Source: Phycomyces blakesleeanus NRRL 1555(-)
Lineage: Eukaryota > Mucoromycota > Mucoromycetes > Mucorales > Phycomycetaceae
Reading direction: 5' to 3'
Length of the DNA: 64,000 nucleotides
NCBI RefSeq assembly: GCF_001638985.1
Contig: NW_017265135.1
Coordinates: 1 to 64,000, forward strand
The position numbers and the translations under genes were made by a program. Numbering within the stretch: the stretch's first letter is position 1; every line of letters starts with the position of its first letter. The notes under the pieces were generated by a model that was not told the origin of the DNA, did not search any database, and was given only the letters and a program-made list of their open reading frames with translations. This document shows positions 47,223 to 60,513 of this stretch, piece after piece.

Positions 47223-49697
47223 ATTAGGTATAATTCAAACAAATGTAAATATGTTTTCTTTTTCTAATAAAAAAAAAGAAAGAAGTATATTGTGTGCAAG
47301 GCCCAAGTGAATACCTAAATATTATATCTTTTCTAACCATCAAGATTAATTTTCCAATTTGGTAATAAAATGCCAGTCTCAATGAAAAATGTAAAACGGC
47401 TTACTGTACAAAAATGCCACGCCCTTATTTTGAGACTCCGTAGATGACCCCACACTCTTTCCAAGTTCTTTCCCCCCACACACACACACACACATTTAAA
47501 AGGCGTGAAATAATATATAATCATCTACTTGTACCTATTTGTACCAAAAATCATATGTACAGTATTAAAATTAAATAGGTATCAAAAAAACAAGTCAGTT
47601 AATACATATTCTTGACATATGTGTATGTGTGTTTTTTTTTTTTTTTTTTTGAAAAATACATATTTGTAAACCCATCTAACAAGCTATTTATTACATGAGA
47701 ATCTTCAAATTAAATCACACTTTATATGCTGACAAAAACGATATCTTCAATTCACCTTTTAGAGATATAAAAAAATAGCTCCCGCATAAACGTTTTTGAG
47801 AATGAATAAATAAAAGGTTATTTTTGATCTGTATCTTACTCTAAATATCTCATAGATTCACATATATTCATCATGTTTTCAATTGTTTATCTTCCAGAAA
47901 GTACAAATATTATTCAAAGTATAAACGTCTTAATACCCAATAATTTCTTTTTGTTTCATTTAGCTTTATACTAGAACAATGCAATTAGGCATGACAGTCC
48001 ATTACTTTCTTGTGAGCATGTGCTTTATTCATTTACTGGCTTTCTAACCATTTCTAGTCTCCAAAAAATGTTTGCTTTAATAATTTTTGAGTTATTAGAC
48101 AAGAACAGGAATAAACTTGTATATAATGAGAGCAACCCTCTACCAAATAGCATATATAGTGCTTGAAGCTAACATATTTAATTAAAAAGTTTTTTTTTTT
48201 AGGTAATATATACTCCCTATATACTGGTTAACGAGTTTTAAGAAAAAAAGAAAAGTGCATTATATACAAAAAAAATCTCAATTATGTATTTTTTATGAAT
48301 CAAATTGATCCTCCTCTTAATTCCAAGTAGTTTATTGTTTTTATTTACTTGGTCGTAAGTATCATTTGTTAAATAAGCAATATAGTGGAGCTGTACATCA
48401 GGATGTATTAAGTGAAAATTAATAAGAATGCTGGCGTGAATTCGCTATAAGGGGCGTATCGCATAGCCCAAGCGGAGTATCTTAATGTCCTACTCAGGAC
48501 ATTTTAGCCAATCATATTCCAGAATAGGAATGTGTGGCAAGAATGAAAGAAAAGAAAAGAGAAAGACAAAAGGAAACACCTCTTATTTATAGACATTTGA
48601 TAAGTGGCTTATCTAAAGCTGATGTCATTGGTTTTTTTGTTATACTGATTACATTCAATATATGTGGAAATTACTATCGTGAAGATGTAAACAAAAAGCT
48701 GTAAATTCATGCATTTGCGTGAGAGACAGGGCCAAAATTATATGCGGTGTTTTAAAAGGTACCAACATCACGATTGTTCATATGGATGTCTTTACGCCAA
48801 ATATCCTAAAAGACAAAGTATATTACTAACCTTACCAAAAAACACGGCTTTAGTGTACACATCCAGTGGTAAGTGTCTAGCTACATGTTTACGCACTAAC
48901 AACAAAGCCAAATCAAAGAAGTATACAATAGGATGCCATTGTACACCATCAGCTTTAATTAAATGGCTACATAATTAAAAATTTTAGAAATGCATTAGAT
49001 ACAATTCATATATATGTATACAAATCTTTTGTAACACATATATGAACATTTAATACGGTATTTTCTCTTTTAAATAAATGTATGTATATATATATGCCAT
49101 AATCCAATTGAGTCTTTCGTGTCCCTTGCCCTTAATTAATAATTAGTTTTATATATCTTACCAGTTAAATATACAATTCCAAGTTCCTGGGTAGAAGTCT
49201 ATTTCACATTTACAGCTCAACTGACTCTGGAAAATAATCTTATTTTTATTTTATTTGTTAATGCCAAAGAGACGGGTAATATTTGTATTTGCCGCACACT
49301 GACTTAACCTAATTTAAGCTTCCAGATTTTTAGCTGTGTTCAATATAAGACAATGTTATCCTTTTTATAAGTAACAAAAGAAAACAGAATGAATGAATCT
49401 AGCCGAATTTTGAAGAAGACAAAGCAATAAAATCCCAGTGTTTGATATGATTTACTTGATCCCTGTTTAATTTCAACTTCTTAACAGAAAAAAGAACTTG
49501 AAATTAATCAAACATGATCGTACATTTATTAGCTGATACTAACAATAAATCAAGACATCTTTTAATATCCTGTGTCGTTAAAAATGAAGTTCTCAAAAGA
49601 AGAATAAAAAGGTGACGTATATATTCAAGTCACGATCTTCATTTAAAGTATTCAGTTTGACTTCTCGTCTTTTGTAACAAACTACAATACAAACAAA
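47223..49697. other. AT-rich intergenic region
   Basis: About 2.5 kb without a recognised gene. Features seen: a (CA)n run at 47477-47494, a T-run at 47633-47650, and a hairpin ATGTCCT-ACTC-AGGACAT at about 48486-48503. One 89-codon ORF is listed separately. Confidence 0.6.
48709..48978 (+). CDS. Hypothetical Cys-rich 89-aa ORF (doubtful)
   Basis: An ATG-started frame of 89 codons with an unusual number of cysteines for the surrounding AT-rich DNA (six Cys; motifs HHDCSYGCLYAKYPKR and GKCLATCLRTNNK). It is basic, with no signal peptide. I recognise no family. It could be a remnant exon or a chance frame; no splice sites clearly extend it. Confidence 0.25.
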   Translation: MHLRERQGQNYMRCFKRYQHHDCSYGCLYAKYPKRQSILLTLPKNTALVYTSSGKCLATCLRTNNKAKSKKYTIGCHCTPSALIKWLHN

Positions 49698-52210
49698 ATG
49701 AACATTGATGATATCTTCAAGGTATAATCAACTCATTAAACAAGCTGATATAATGCTTAAATTAAAAACAACAACGAATCTTCCAGATCCCTGCCATTCC
49801 AAGTGGCAGAAACAAGCGAAAGATGCCAGATACACCTGACATTCAATTCTTAGACAAATACAAAGAAGCCGCAGAAGCTGCAGAAGCTGCAGAGGAAGAA
49901 AACGCCAAAGCTAGTAAAAAGCGTAATGTAACATTTGAAGACGAAGAAGAAGCTAGTGCAGCCACATTCGACGAAGATATAGACGATGACGATGAGGGTC
50001 GATTTTTTGGTGGTGGATTGACTGAAGAACAAAGCCGACTCCTTGATCTCGTAGATCAATACGATGTGGATGAGGTGACGATTAATTGATCAATTAAAAT
50101 AACACGACGCTCGTTATTAACTTCAGGATTTAGCCAGAAGCTTTGACCTCTCACAATGTCAAGAAAATGATTCTCAAATTTGAAAAAGCAATTAACAAAA
50201 ACCAAGAACAACGCGTTCGATATGCAGAAGAACCCGAGAAATTTATGGAATCAGAGGCTGATTTGGACGAAGAAATAAAATCGCTTTTGGCTTTGACTCA
50301 GGCACCACATATGTATCCCGAACTTGTTAAACTCGGCAGTGTACCTTCTCTCATGTCATTGTTGAGTCATGAAAACACAGACATTGTCATTGACGCTATT
50401 GACCTGATTAACGAATTAACAGACGAGGATGTTGGTACATCAGAAGATGATTTGGAACGTCCTGAAGATGCGGCGACTGGTATAAAAACCTTTGTTGATG
50501 CACTTGTAAGTTAAATTTATTATATTTTATGCATTTTACTTATGCCACGTATGTACGGGATTCGGCGGAATAGTTGGAAAATGAGCTTTTGAGTTTACTT
50601 GTCCAAAACCTTGAGCGTTTGGATGAGAAAGAGGAGACTGATCGACAAGGTGTATTTAAAATATTGGGTAAGGCTTAAGGATCCAAATATAAAGAATTTT
50701 TTAAGGCTCATTAATATGCTAAAATAAAAGGTATCTTGGAGAATCTTATGGCTTTGGAACCTTCATTGGCTGAAAGAATTGCCCTTGACACCGAATTTTT
50801 ATCATGGACTCTTAAGCGTCTTCAAACTAAAGTGTTTGATTCTAATCGTGGTTATGCAAGTGAGATTCTTTCAATTCTTCTACAAGAAAGCAGAGGTAGG
50901 TTTCTGTCTGGATTCTTTTATGGAGCAAGTTATATCTTATTAACTCGTTTCATTAGTCGTTCGCCTGAAATTGGGCGAGTTGGGCGGTATGGATGTTCTT
51001 TTGAGGGTTCTTTCGGTAAGAATACAGGGAAAATAACATATCTATATGAATTTCTGGATTAATACATTGATTTAGTTTACTAAAGCCAATCTTTTTATTA
51101 TAGGTTTATAAGCGCAAGGACCCTCAGGATGAAGATGAGACTGAGATGGTCGAAAACTTCTTCAATGCCATATGCTCCATGTTGAATGAGCCAGAAAGCA
51201 AGAGTGCTTTCTTAGAAGGCGAAGGTGTTGAATTGATGTTAATTATGATGAAGTGTGTATGATGGATAAAAGCCTAAAGAAAACTCTAGACTCATCAAAT
51301 ATTTAATTTAGAGAGAGGACATTGGCAAGAATCAGAGCAGTTAAGGTATTGAATTATGCATTGACGGGAGAGGAAGGACGACCAAATTGTATTCGCTTTG
51401 TGGACGCTTTGGGGCTAAAGACCATGTTCCCTATTTTTATGGGCAAGGTAAGTTATACTATAAAAAAATATTGCTACAAATATAAAAATATATCTTTAAA
51501 CTTTAATATTCAATGTTATATATATATATATATATAGGGCTTGAAGAAACTAAAGAAGTCTCACAAGGTTTTTGTTGAATCAGAAGACGAAGGTAATATA
51601 TATTTAAGAACGCTTGTACTTTATCAATCATAGAATGTTAAAGAGATAATCTGGTAAATTTATAGAGCATATTATGTGCATAATTCTTTCTCTGCTACGA
51701 AATTTGTCACCTGATGAGTTGCAGCGAGCAAGAGTAATCCGTAAATTTATCGAAGATGAATACGAAAAGGTTGATAGACTCTTGGAGATGAAAGAATATT
51801 ACGAAGCCAGAGATCAGCGAGTACTTGCCGAGATTGAGGAAGATAAAAAAGGATTAGATGAAGATGAATTAGAAGAACTTAAGGAAGATTTTTACTTGCG
51901 AAGACTCGAAGCTGGTCTATTCACATTACAACGCGTCTGTCTACTCCTAGCAGTACTTACTGCAGAAGACAATGGCATCAAAGAACAGGTTCTTATGCTC
52001 ATGAAACGAAAAGATGAAGATATGTCGAGTGTATTCAAGATATTGGAAGAAGAAACTGCTTTGATGGCTGACTATGTATATCTGAGAAAAGTGGCAATGG
52101 GAAAGATTATACATACTTCAGAAATAGGCGAGTTAAAAGAAGACCCTTCCGAGGAAAACCTTACGGCTAAAGACTCGGTGAATAACGACAAAATGGATGA
52201 AGATAATTAA
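49698..52210 (+). CDS. CTNNBL1: CTNNBL1 (beta-catenin-like protein 1), armadillo-fold spliceosomal protein
   Basis: Ten exons (49698-49721, 49787-50074, 50134-50505, 50574-50667, 50731-50895, 50957-51015, 51104-51252, 51312-51447, 51538-51592, 51666-52210) give 628 residues. CTNNBL1 binds CDC5L and PRP31 in the Prp19 complex in the nucleus. Exon 1 codes only MNIDDIFK. An NLS-like RNKRKMPD and an acidic segment precede the ARM-like helical core with family stretches VKKMILKFEKAINKNQEQRV, APHMYPELVKLGSVPSLMSL, LSHENTDIVIDAIDLINELT, LVQNLERLDEKEETDRQGVF, FDSNRGYASEILSILLQ, and the C-terminal LEMKEYYEARDQRVLAEIEE. It is convergent with the first polygalacturonase gene; the stops are only 108 bp apart. 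Confidence 0.95.
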
Positions 52211-52318
52211 GCATAAAAACGCACAAAAATAATAAAAGAGTTATAAAAATATATTTATTGGGTAAACACAGCATCTTGAATATATGCTTTCTATATAGAT
52301 AGAATATAGTGAATTAAT

Positions 52319-53619
52319 TTAAAGCTTGCAGTAAGGGATTGCACCGGAGTTCACAAGATTGAGGCAGACATTTTTCTTTGTCTTGCTGTTGCTGGGAGTC
52401 AAGTGAATATCACTAAGTACAATGTTCTTGCAAGGATTCTTCGCAGCACAATTAATGTTAATTAGAGGATAATCCTTGTTTGTACTTCCAGTTCTGTATA
52501 CAAATAAGCAAAGATAGGTTAGACGTATACATATATTAAAATAAACCCTTCACATACCCAGAAACATTTTTTATTTTGATATTGGTAAAAGACAATGAAG
52601 TTGCATCATCTCTTGCACACTGGGAAGCTCTTTCTTTGTCGCAGTAGTGAGTAGAAATATCGATAGGACTCTCGACGTTTTGAAGGGAAGTATTCTCAAA
52701 TCTGATATCATTAACGTTACCCTTTCCTCCAGGCCATGCTTTGATACTATATGAAGCGTAATTTTAGAGATTCTTTCTGATATACACAACAATATACAAG
52801 CTGTTTTTCTTAGTATTATTATTACTGTTATTACCGAAGGCCACTAGTGCAGTTGATACATTTGTTGTTAAGAAAGCTAACACCAGAAAGGCTTTCTGTG
52901 ATACCATCCTTGCCGAGAGATCCAACACTGAATCCATGACCACCAGTACAAGTAATACCAGAGATGGTTGCATTGGTAACGCCACCATGAACAGCAAGAC
53001 AGTCGTCACCATTTACAATAGTCGAGTCTCTGATAATTATATTACTGGAGCTGGAAATACCGAAAGCATCTGTGTTTTTAGCTGGTCTACTTGGATTTGT
53101 GGACACTGTACGAAGGGACAGATTCTCGAGTATAGTATTCTGGGATCCAACAATGCTAAAGTGACCATTTGGTGCTTGCTTGACTGTAAACCCAGCAAAA
53201 TACGAGTTTCTAGCATTGACTCTAACCATGGTTGGTCCCTGGTTGTTCTGAGCATCGAACCATCCCTGGCCGTTTCCGTTTATGGTACCACGACCAGAGA
53301 AATGAATATTGTCACCGTTGAAATACATGTAACCTTTTCCTTTCTGGATCTTGGGGTTGAATCTGGGAAAGTTGATGATCGAATCAAATTTAACAACAAT
53401 ATTCTTAAGACCTTGAAGTTCGAGCGCACTCTTGACGTTGTATGTCTGCCCAGCAGGGAATACAACAGTACCGCCGTTGTTACAATCTTTGAATGCCTTC
53501 ATTATAGGAGCAACCTCGTTATTATTGCCAGAGTGTCCGACAACACATGTGCGACCAGCTTCGGCGATTGTAGACAAGAGAAAAACTGAGGCAACAACAC
53601 TGGCTCCAATAAACTTCAT
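52319..53619 (-). CDS. Secreted GH28 polygalacturonase, copy 1
   Basis: Three exons (53619-52835, 52746-52558, 52493-52319) encode 382 residues. It hydrolyses pectic polygalacturonan outside the cell. A signal peptide (MKFIGASVVASVFLLSTIAEA) has likely cleavage near residue 21. GH28 catalytic motifs are intact: NTD at 182-184, GDDC with the Asp pair at 205-206, GGHGFSVGS with His228, and RIKAWPGG split by the first intron. The parallel beta-helix repeats and Cys pairs of the family are present, and the protein ends NSGAIPYCKL. Mucoromycete enzymes of this type are often exo-acting, but activity mode cannot be read from sequence. Introns occupy the same positions and phases as in copy 3 (exon 1 is 785 nt and exon 2 is 189 nt in both). 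Confidence 0.96.
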
Positions 53620-53695
53620 GGTGGTAGTGATTGAAATGAAATGAAAGGAAGGGTGGTGTGGATAATGGAGAGATATTTTGAGCATTGAACTATAG

Positions 53696-53703
53696 TATAT
53701 ATA
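53696..53703 (-). promoter_or_regulatory. TATA box of polygalacturonase copy 1
   Basis: TATATATA lies about 77-84 nt upstream of the ATG, followed by a CT/CA-rich leader with TTTCATTTCATTTC. Copy 3 has the same arrangement. Confidence 0.6.
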
Positions 53704-54600
53704 CATTTTATTGATATTGATATTAATATTATTATTCTGGATTTGTTTTTTGTTTCATGTGCTCTGTCGATATATATTGATAATTTTATCAAATTATTTA
53801 ATAATGGAAATGTAATAGACTATCAATAAATTTAGAACGAATTAACATAAGGGTTCGCTTGATTTTCAAAAAATGTAAAAAAAAAGTAGATCTAGACTAC
53901 TTTATTTTTAGGTAGTCATAGTAGCATTTATTACCATAGATACAAGTCCAATCGTTTCCCATTGCTGCAAGTATTAAAAGCCGGCATTGTAACATTTATT
54001 TCTTAGACCAATTATTAGAGACATTTATGACTCGAACATTTGCATTTTATGTTTGGATAATTCGTGTAACATTTAGTAATTTATTTAAAGATATTATTTA
54101 AATAGAATATATATCATTGTAAGGCAAGTTAATAGAAGTTATACAAGTTATCAACATAATTAATAAGTTAGTATATAAATATAATACGACATATTGACAA
54201 TTTTAAGCGATATAGTATACAACAACGGTATGAAATGTCAGTGCAAGGAACATAAGATTACTGTGACATGGAAGCACAAAGCCTAAATATGATTTAATTT
54301 ATTTAAAAAATATCATAATCAACCAAAGCAGTAAGCTTTTACAAGGTAAATATAAAAGCAGTATCATATATTCTAAAGCAATTTGTGTAGATAGGTGCAT
54401 CGGTGATATATAGAAGATGCTATATTAAATCACAAGAATATAAAATGAAAAAGAATAACAAGAAAAAAATGAATATTATCAATAAATATTCTTGGTATAT
54501 GCGGTAAAAGAGACCAAGGGATAATAAGTCATAATGGAAGTATTCTTCTATATATGAAACTCACAATTAAAGGTCCTTTTGTTTCCTTCAAAAATATTAA
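53704..54600. other. AT-rich spacer inside the polygalacturonase cluster
   Basis: No gene is seen. Plain AT-rich sequence between intact copy 1 and the 3' remnant of the pseudogene. Confidence 0.7.
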
Positions 54601-54619
54601 ATATGTTATCTCTTGCTTC

Positions 54620-55919
54620 CAATAAATATTAGTTCGATATTAGTAAAACTGACACAAACATTCTTCTTTGTCTTGGTGCCATGCGGGAAATTACCGTTAA
54701 AAATTCCAGTATTCTTGCATGGATTCTTGGTAGAGAGCTTTATTTTCTTGGTTGGATAATCCTTGTAATTTGTAGCAGAGTTGATTGTGACATAAGTTGA
54801 ACTTTCAAAGCAGTGAAATTTATGTTTATATTTATACTACATTTTCGTAAAAATAACAATTGTCGTACCCATAAATGTTATTACTTTTTATATTACTAGA
54901 GCCTACAGACGTTGCATCATATATAACACGCTGTAGAGCGCGTTTTGTATCCCAATATTTGGCACCAATTTGGATGGGACGCTTGCCATTTTGAACAGAA
55001 AAATTATCGGAGAATATCCTAAACATTACTTTTGTCGCCAGGTCTTAATTTAATCATGTTTATACCTTAAGAATATACTATTATTTCTGGTGTTTGAATA
55101 TATTATGTATAATAAGGCCAATAGAGACATAAAGTCTTACCTTAAGCTGTTTAAGAAATCTTTGCCCCTGCTGGTCAGAAACAATACATCAAAAATATGT
55201 TAGCTAATAGCATCATTTCCAAGAGATCCAATACTGAAGCCATAACCACTAGCGCAGGATAGCTCAAAGACAGTTATATTAGATAAGTCACTGTGTACAG
55301 AAAAACAGTCATCACCATTAACAATGGTAGAGGATCTAGCAATAAAGTTACCAGAGTTATAAATGCCAAATACATATGTATACTTGGCTGGTATATTTGT
55401 ATATGTGGGAACTATGTGAAAGAAGACACTAACAAGTATATTATTCTGGGATCCAACAATACTAAAGTGGTCATTTGGTGCATGTTTTACTGTAAACCCA
55501 GCAAAATACGAGTTTCTAACATTGACTCTAATTATGGTTGGTCCCTGGTTGTTCTGAGCATCGAACCATCCCTGGCCGTTTCTGTTTATGATACCACGAC
55601 CAGAGAAATGAATATTGTCACCGTTGAAATACATGTAACCTTTTCCTTTCTAGATCTTGGGGTTGAATCTGGGAAAGTTGATGATCGAATCAGATTTAAC
55701 AACAATCTTCTTGAGACCTTGAAGTTCGAGCGCACTCTTGACGTTGTATGCCTGCCCAGCAGGGAATACAACAGTACCGCCGTTGTTACAATCTTGGAAT
55801 GTCTTTATGATAGGAGCAACTTTGTTATTATTTCCAGAGTGTCCGACAACACATGTACAACCAGCCTCGGGGATTTTAGACAGAAGTGAAAGCGAAGCGA
55901 CTAAATTGACTCCAATACA
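54620..55919 (-). pseudogene. GH28 polygalacturonase pseudogene, copy 2
   Basis: Strongly similar to copy 1 but broken. The start codon has become GTG (55919). There is an in-frame stop between FPRFNPKI and KGKGYMYFNGD near 55651. The catalytic NTD block reads TYVFGI, the HG block reads GYGFSIGS, and the region after GNDAIS stops at about 55200. GDDC survives. Decayed matches to exons 2 and 3 follow (DATS at about 54910, KDYP near 54770, KTKKNVC near 54675). Identity to copy 1 is highest in the 5' part, so this looks like a tandem duplicate of copy 1 that has since degenerated. Confidence 0.92.
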
Positions 55920-58900
55920 CTTCACGATAAAAATGGGTGAAAAAAAAAAGATCTGTGGTATAGATAATGAAAGCACGTTAATTATAATCTGCTTTATATA
56001 TTGTCAACTGGCAAATGTTATAACTAATACACTAAGTGTAAGCTGTATATAATTATCCCTACGATTTGTCAAGAGTGCTGGATTGTATTTCCAGAAGCTC
56101 TTTGAAAGTTGCATTAAATGATTACAGCTATATTAGCATATGTCTGTACGTGGTCATAATATCAACTGCTATTGTGTACCTGTCAATATACCATGAATTA
56201 GCGTCCATTGGTCGAACAAAAATTTACGTAATTTCTCCTATTTGTTCACTGCATATGAAGTAAAGTTGGCGAGTAACATCATGAAGATACTGTGGCACGC
56301 ATATCTTATTTTATTTTGCAGCTAAACTGTACAAATATTCGGAAAAAATTATATTGGACTTATTTTGTGCTATACAGTGCAACATGTAAGTTAATAGAAA
56401 AATACTCGATTTAACATACCATGTGGATTGCTGTGGTACAAAAACTAAAGCATATTAATTAACCTGGTTTGTTTGCATGTGAAGCTACATAACTTCTAAT
56501 AGAGTTCAAGGAATATAAGATATTAACTATATTTCTTAAAAATTTAATAATGTTAAAATAACTTTACTAAAGATTGTTATTGTTATTTCTTGTTTCAATA
56601 CTACGGATGATACTTTAGGGGTGATTATTAATTAACATTAGTGTCTTATAGATATCACTGTAAAGTTATGTATTCCTTTGGATGAGAAACATAATTCCAA
56701 AAAAATTGAAGTCGGTTTTTAATAACGCTTAGGCTACTCAATAATACAGTGTGAGCCCCAATACCAGGGAGAACCTGTCACAGAGCAGGCAGTCAATGGG
56801 ACGGCATAGTGCTACACAGACGTAAACTAATTTAAGATTTGAGTTCAATTTAAAATTTTCTTTCGGAAATTGCAAGTGTCAAATAAATGCGGTGATAGAT
56901 ATCGTAATTGATGAAAGTGTAGAATATATTCTAACGTATCCAATAAAATTCATGAAAACTCACTACAGCCAGGATATGCACCTACTAAGCTATTACCAAA
57001 ATATTCATCAGCAAATATTGCTTATGTAGTAAAACAAAAGTTTATCTTTAGTGATATCAAGAAAAGTAGGCAAAAAGCATTTACATTTATGAGAAAACTT
57101 TAGATATATGATATTGTACGTAAGAAATATGGTCAAAACATATGCATTCACTTTAAGGCTCGAATTTTTACTGGTAAGTTAATTATTGGTCCACATCCAT
57201 AAACGAAGTTGTTAAAAGTCAAATTTCGAGAAGAAATATTAGACATATTAAAATAAATATATATTAAATACTCATTAAATACGTATTCAGTGGCGTACAT
57301 GGTGGACATTGTAGTAATTCTGTTTGGAAATCCAAAGACTTTATATTGAGGTTCAAGCTTTAATATTTTGACATTTTACAAGCATTTCTTTTTTGTAGTA
57401 TATAAATTTATTGTAGAAAAGTGTAACTTATTATAACACTCTGTTATAGTGCAATCAGTCTTCATTTATCTATTATTATTCTTATAATATAGTCTAAGTG
57501 TGCTAATCCAAGCTGTTTGGAGAAATTGGGGTTTTCAAAGTTTGAACATTGTTTGTGGAGTCGATATATTGTTGTCGTGTTCACCTTCCCGCACATACTT
57601 CATTAATTGAAATGTGATTACACAGTTCCAGACAGGTTTACCCGTTTTGATCAAGTAGAAAGGACCTTGGTACCAAAAGAAAACATTCCGGAGAATCGCC
57701 CTGTGAAACCAAAATTGATAAGTGCCAAACGACAGAATATTTCCTGAAGAGCACCACTAACAAAAATATACTTTCTTCAACATCGTTTTTACCAGGTATT
57801 TACAATATGCCTTTTTGGTAAATTAAAGATAACAAAATGATAAAAGGCACTGTTGCTAAAAAAATACTCTAAGCCCACTCTTAAACCCCCAGAAAAGACT
57901 TTGGTCAAATCTCTTATTAAAATTGCTGTTTTTTTATCATAGTGTAGGGGTGTATATGTTATGTCTATGGGAGATTCAGGAAATGTTATATCATTCGACT
58001 TTCTAACGCCATTTTTGGTAAAATATAATAAGATTATTTTGGAATACAAGTTTTTGTCACTCATTGACCAAATACAATAAATTAATATCGATACTTATAC
58101 TGTCTGTTGTAGAGGCTCTGCTTTAGGCACGTTTTTTTTGAAAGATAATAAAAATGTTCTGTGTGTATATGTAGTGATTAATTTATTATATTCAAAATAC
58201 ATTTATTTAATATCATCTTTCGTTACACTCATCAATTACTAGGAAACGAAGAGGAGTAATACATGAATCTTTGTTTCAAGACTAAAAGATAAATATATAC
58301 TCATTAAATATTCATTTGCCTTTACATCCGAGGAAGACAATACCCGTATTGCAATTTATATCCGAATACCGGGAGTGCTTATTATAAATGGTTATTTCAC
58401 ATACAATTGTTTCTTACAGTTACCATTTGCCAGCATGGCTTTAGCATTACAGCTATGTAGAAGTATATTCGTTTATTTTTAAGCTGTACGCACTATTAGT
58501 GTTGCTTAAGTACATTATAAGACTGTATATCAATCGATATACATGATTTCCTCATTCCTTTGAAAATTACTTATCAAATCTTATTTATTAAACTATAGAG
58601 ATAGTGTGTACAGTCACTTTTCTATAGACATTATTTCGCATGATGTACTTATTCTCACTTGTATTTAATCAATATCTTAAAATGAATTAGAAATAGACCT
58701 GTAAATTGCGAAGTGGAAAAATGGGCTCCTCTCGGAAATTTTCTTAAAAAAAATCTCCTTAAATGTAAACCTTCATTCGGATATATAAGAAACACATTGC
58801 ATGTGCTACAGTATAATTCGAAGTGCTCTTCCAAGTAAAATTGATGTGCTTGTTAAGAAACGTTGTCAGGTTTGACGTTCTAATTTCCTTTTATGTTATT

Positions 58901-59151
58901 AAATAGACACATAATGTAATGTAATGTAATGTAATATAATACAATATAATGCAATAATCTATATTTTATTTGTGTATCTTTTTTTTTTACCAATACCAAT
59001 AATATTAATAATAATTCTTTCAGAATATTCTAAATACACAGAAGAAACCTTCAAGAGTAAGAGTAATTTTCAATACACAGCTTAATAAACAATGTATTTT
59101 ATAATCTAATATTAATAAACGCAGAAATCATGCTTTTGGGGGAGAACTAAG
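55920..59151. other. Gene-poor AT-rich region with one doubtful ORF
   Basis: About 3.2 kb with no recognised gene. A 91-codon minus frame at 57789-58064 (includes SNDITFPESPIDITYTPLHY) matches nothing I know and may be a repeat remnant. A TAATG pentamer repeat lies at 58913-58945. The left end is the former promoter of the pseudogene. Confidence 0.55.
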
Positions 59152-59152
59152 A

Positions 59153-59163
59153 TATATATATAA
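59153..59163 (+). promoter_or_regulatory. TATA box of polygalacturonase copy 3
   Basis: TATATATATAA lies about 77-87 nt upstream of the ATG and is followed by a CT-rich leader (CATTCCCCTCCCTTTCC). Spacing and leader type match copy 1. Confidence 0.6.
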
Positions 59164-59239
59164 GACAGTACGAAAGATAACTTTTACTCTTATAGCATAT
59201 TCATTCCCCTCCCTTTCCTTTAAACTTCGACTCTTTATT

Positions 59240-60513
59240 ATGCAAATCTTTGGAATCGGCGCAGTTGTTTCTTTGTTCCTCTTATCTACTGCTGTTGAAG
59301 CCGGTCGTACGTGTGTTGTTGAACATTCTGGCAAGAATAACGAGGTTGCTCCTATCCAACAAGCTTTCAAGGACTGTAACAATGGTGGAACTGTTGTATT
59401 CCCTGCTGGTCAGACATACAACTTGAAGGGAGTCATTTCTATTGAGAACCTCAAGCAGGTTACCGTTAAATTTGATAGTATTATTAATATGCCAGTATTC
59501 AAGACCTCCCTCGTCAACGAAAAGGCATTCTTGTACATTGCCGGTGACAGCATTAACTTTTCCGGAAGCGGTACTATCAACGGTAATGGTCAAGGCTGGT
59601 ATGATGCTGCCAACAATAATGCCCCTACTTTGTTCAAGATTAAGGCTACCAACTCTTACTTTGGTGGCTTCCACGTCAAGCAGGCTCCTCGTGCTCATTT
59701 CAGCGTCAATGGTAGCAAGAATCTGACCATTGAGAACTTGACTCTCAACACTGTGTCGAAGAACTCCAATAAACCCGCAAAAAATACCGATGCATTTGAT
59801 GTTTCGGGTGCAAGTGATATAATCATCCGCAACTCCAACATTGTTAATGGTGATGACTGCGTTGCTGTAAACGGTGGAGTCACAAACCTACTGGTTACCG
59901 GACTTTCGTGCACTGGTAGTCATGGCTTCAGCGTCGGTTCTCTTGGAAAAGATGGAAAGACCGAGTCGGTGACTGGATTGAAGTTTACCAACAACAGATG
60001 CACTAACTGCTCAAATGGTGTCAGGTAATTGTCTTTGAGTGTTCAAGATACAATGGAATAAGGCTAATAAAGAACTTCTATTAGAATTAAGACCTGGCCC
60101 GGAGGAAAGGGAAACGTAAAGGATATTACCTTTGACAACATCAACCTCCAGAATGTTGAACACCCTATCCTTATTACCACCCACTACTGTGACAATAACA
60201 AGATCTCTAGCTGTAACAAAGATGATTCTTCTTCCTTGAGTATTGATGGTGTCAAGATCAATAACATTTATGGGTAAGTTTTTTATAGATTGAACAAGTA
60301 CCTTTAACGGTATAGATATCTTACTTTTCTGTTACCATCTGTAGTACTGTCTCTGCCAAGGAGCATCCTATCCTTGAAATTAATTGCTCCACAAAGACTC
60401 CTTGCAAGAATGTTACAGTAGACAACATCAACATCACCAAGAACTCCAAGACTAAGAAGAACATTTGTATTAACTTTGTCAATTCTGGCCTTGTCCCTCA
60501 ATGCAAGCAGTAG
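59240..60513 (+). CDS. Secreted GH28 polygalacturonase, copy 3
   Basis: Three exons (59240-60024, 60085-60273, 60345-60513) give 380 residues. Signal peptide MQIFGIGAVVSLFLLSTAVEA. GH28 motifs are complete: NTDAFDV, GDDCVAV, SHGFSVGS and VRIKTWPGG across the first intron. The mature protein starts GRTCVVEHSGKNNEVAPI, close to copy 1, but the middle differs clearly, so it is an older paralogue. It is on the opposite strand to copies 1 and 2, 3.3 kb beyond the pseudogene start. It ends NSGLVPQCKQ. Several N-x-S/T sites suggest glycosylation during secretion. Confidence 0.96.

Noticed and set aside
52936..53589. 217-codon plus-strand ORF opposite polygalacturonase copy 1, mirrored opposite the pseudogene at 55293-55889
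   Set aside because: The similarity between the two antisense frames only reflects the duplicated GH28 genes on the minus strand.
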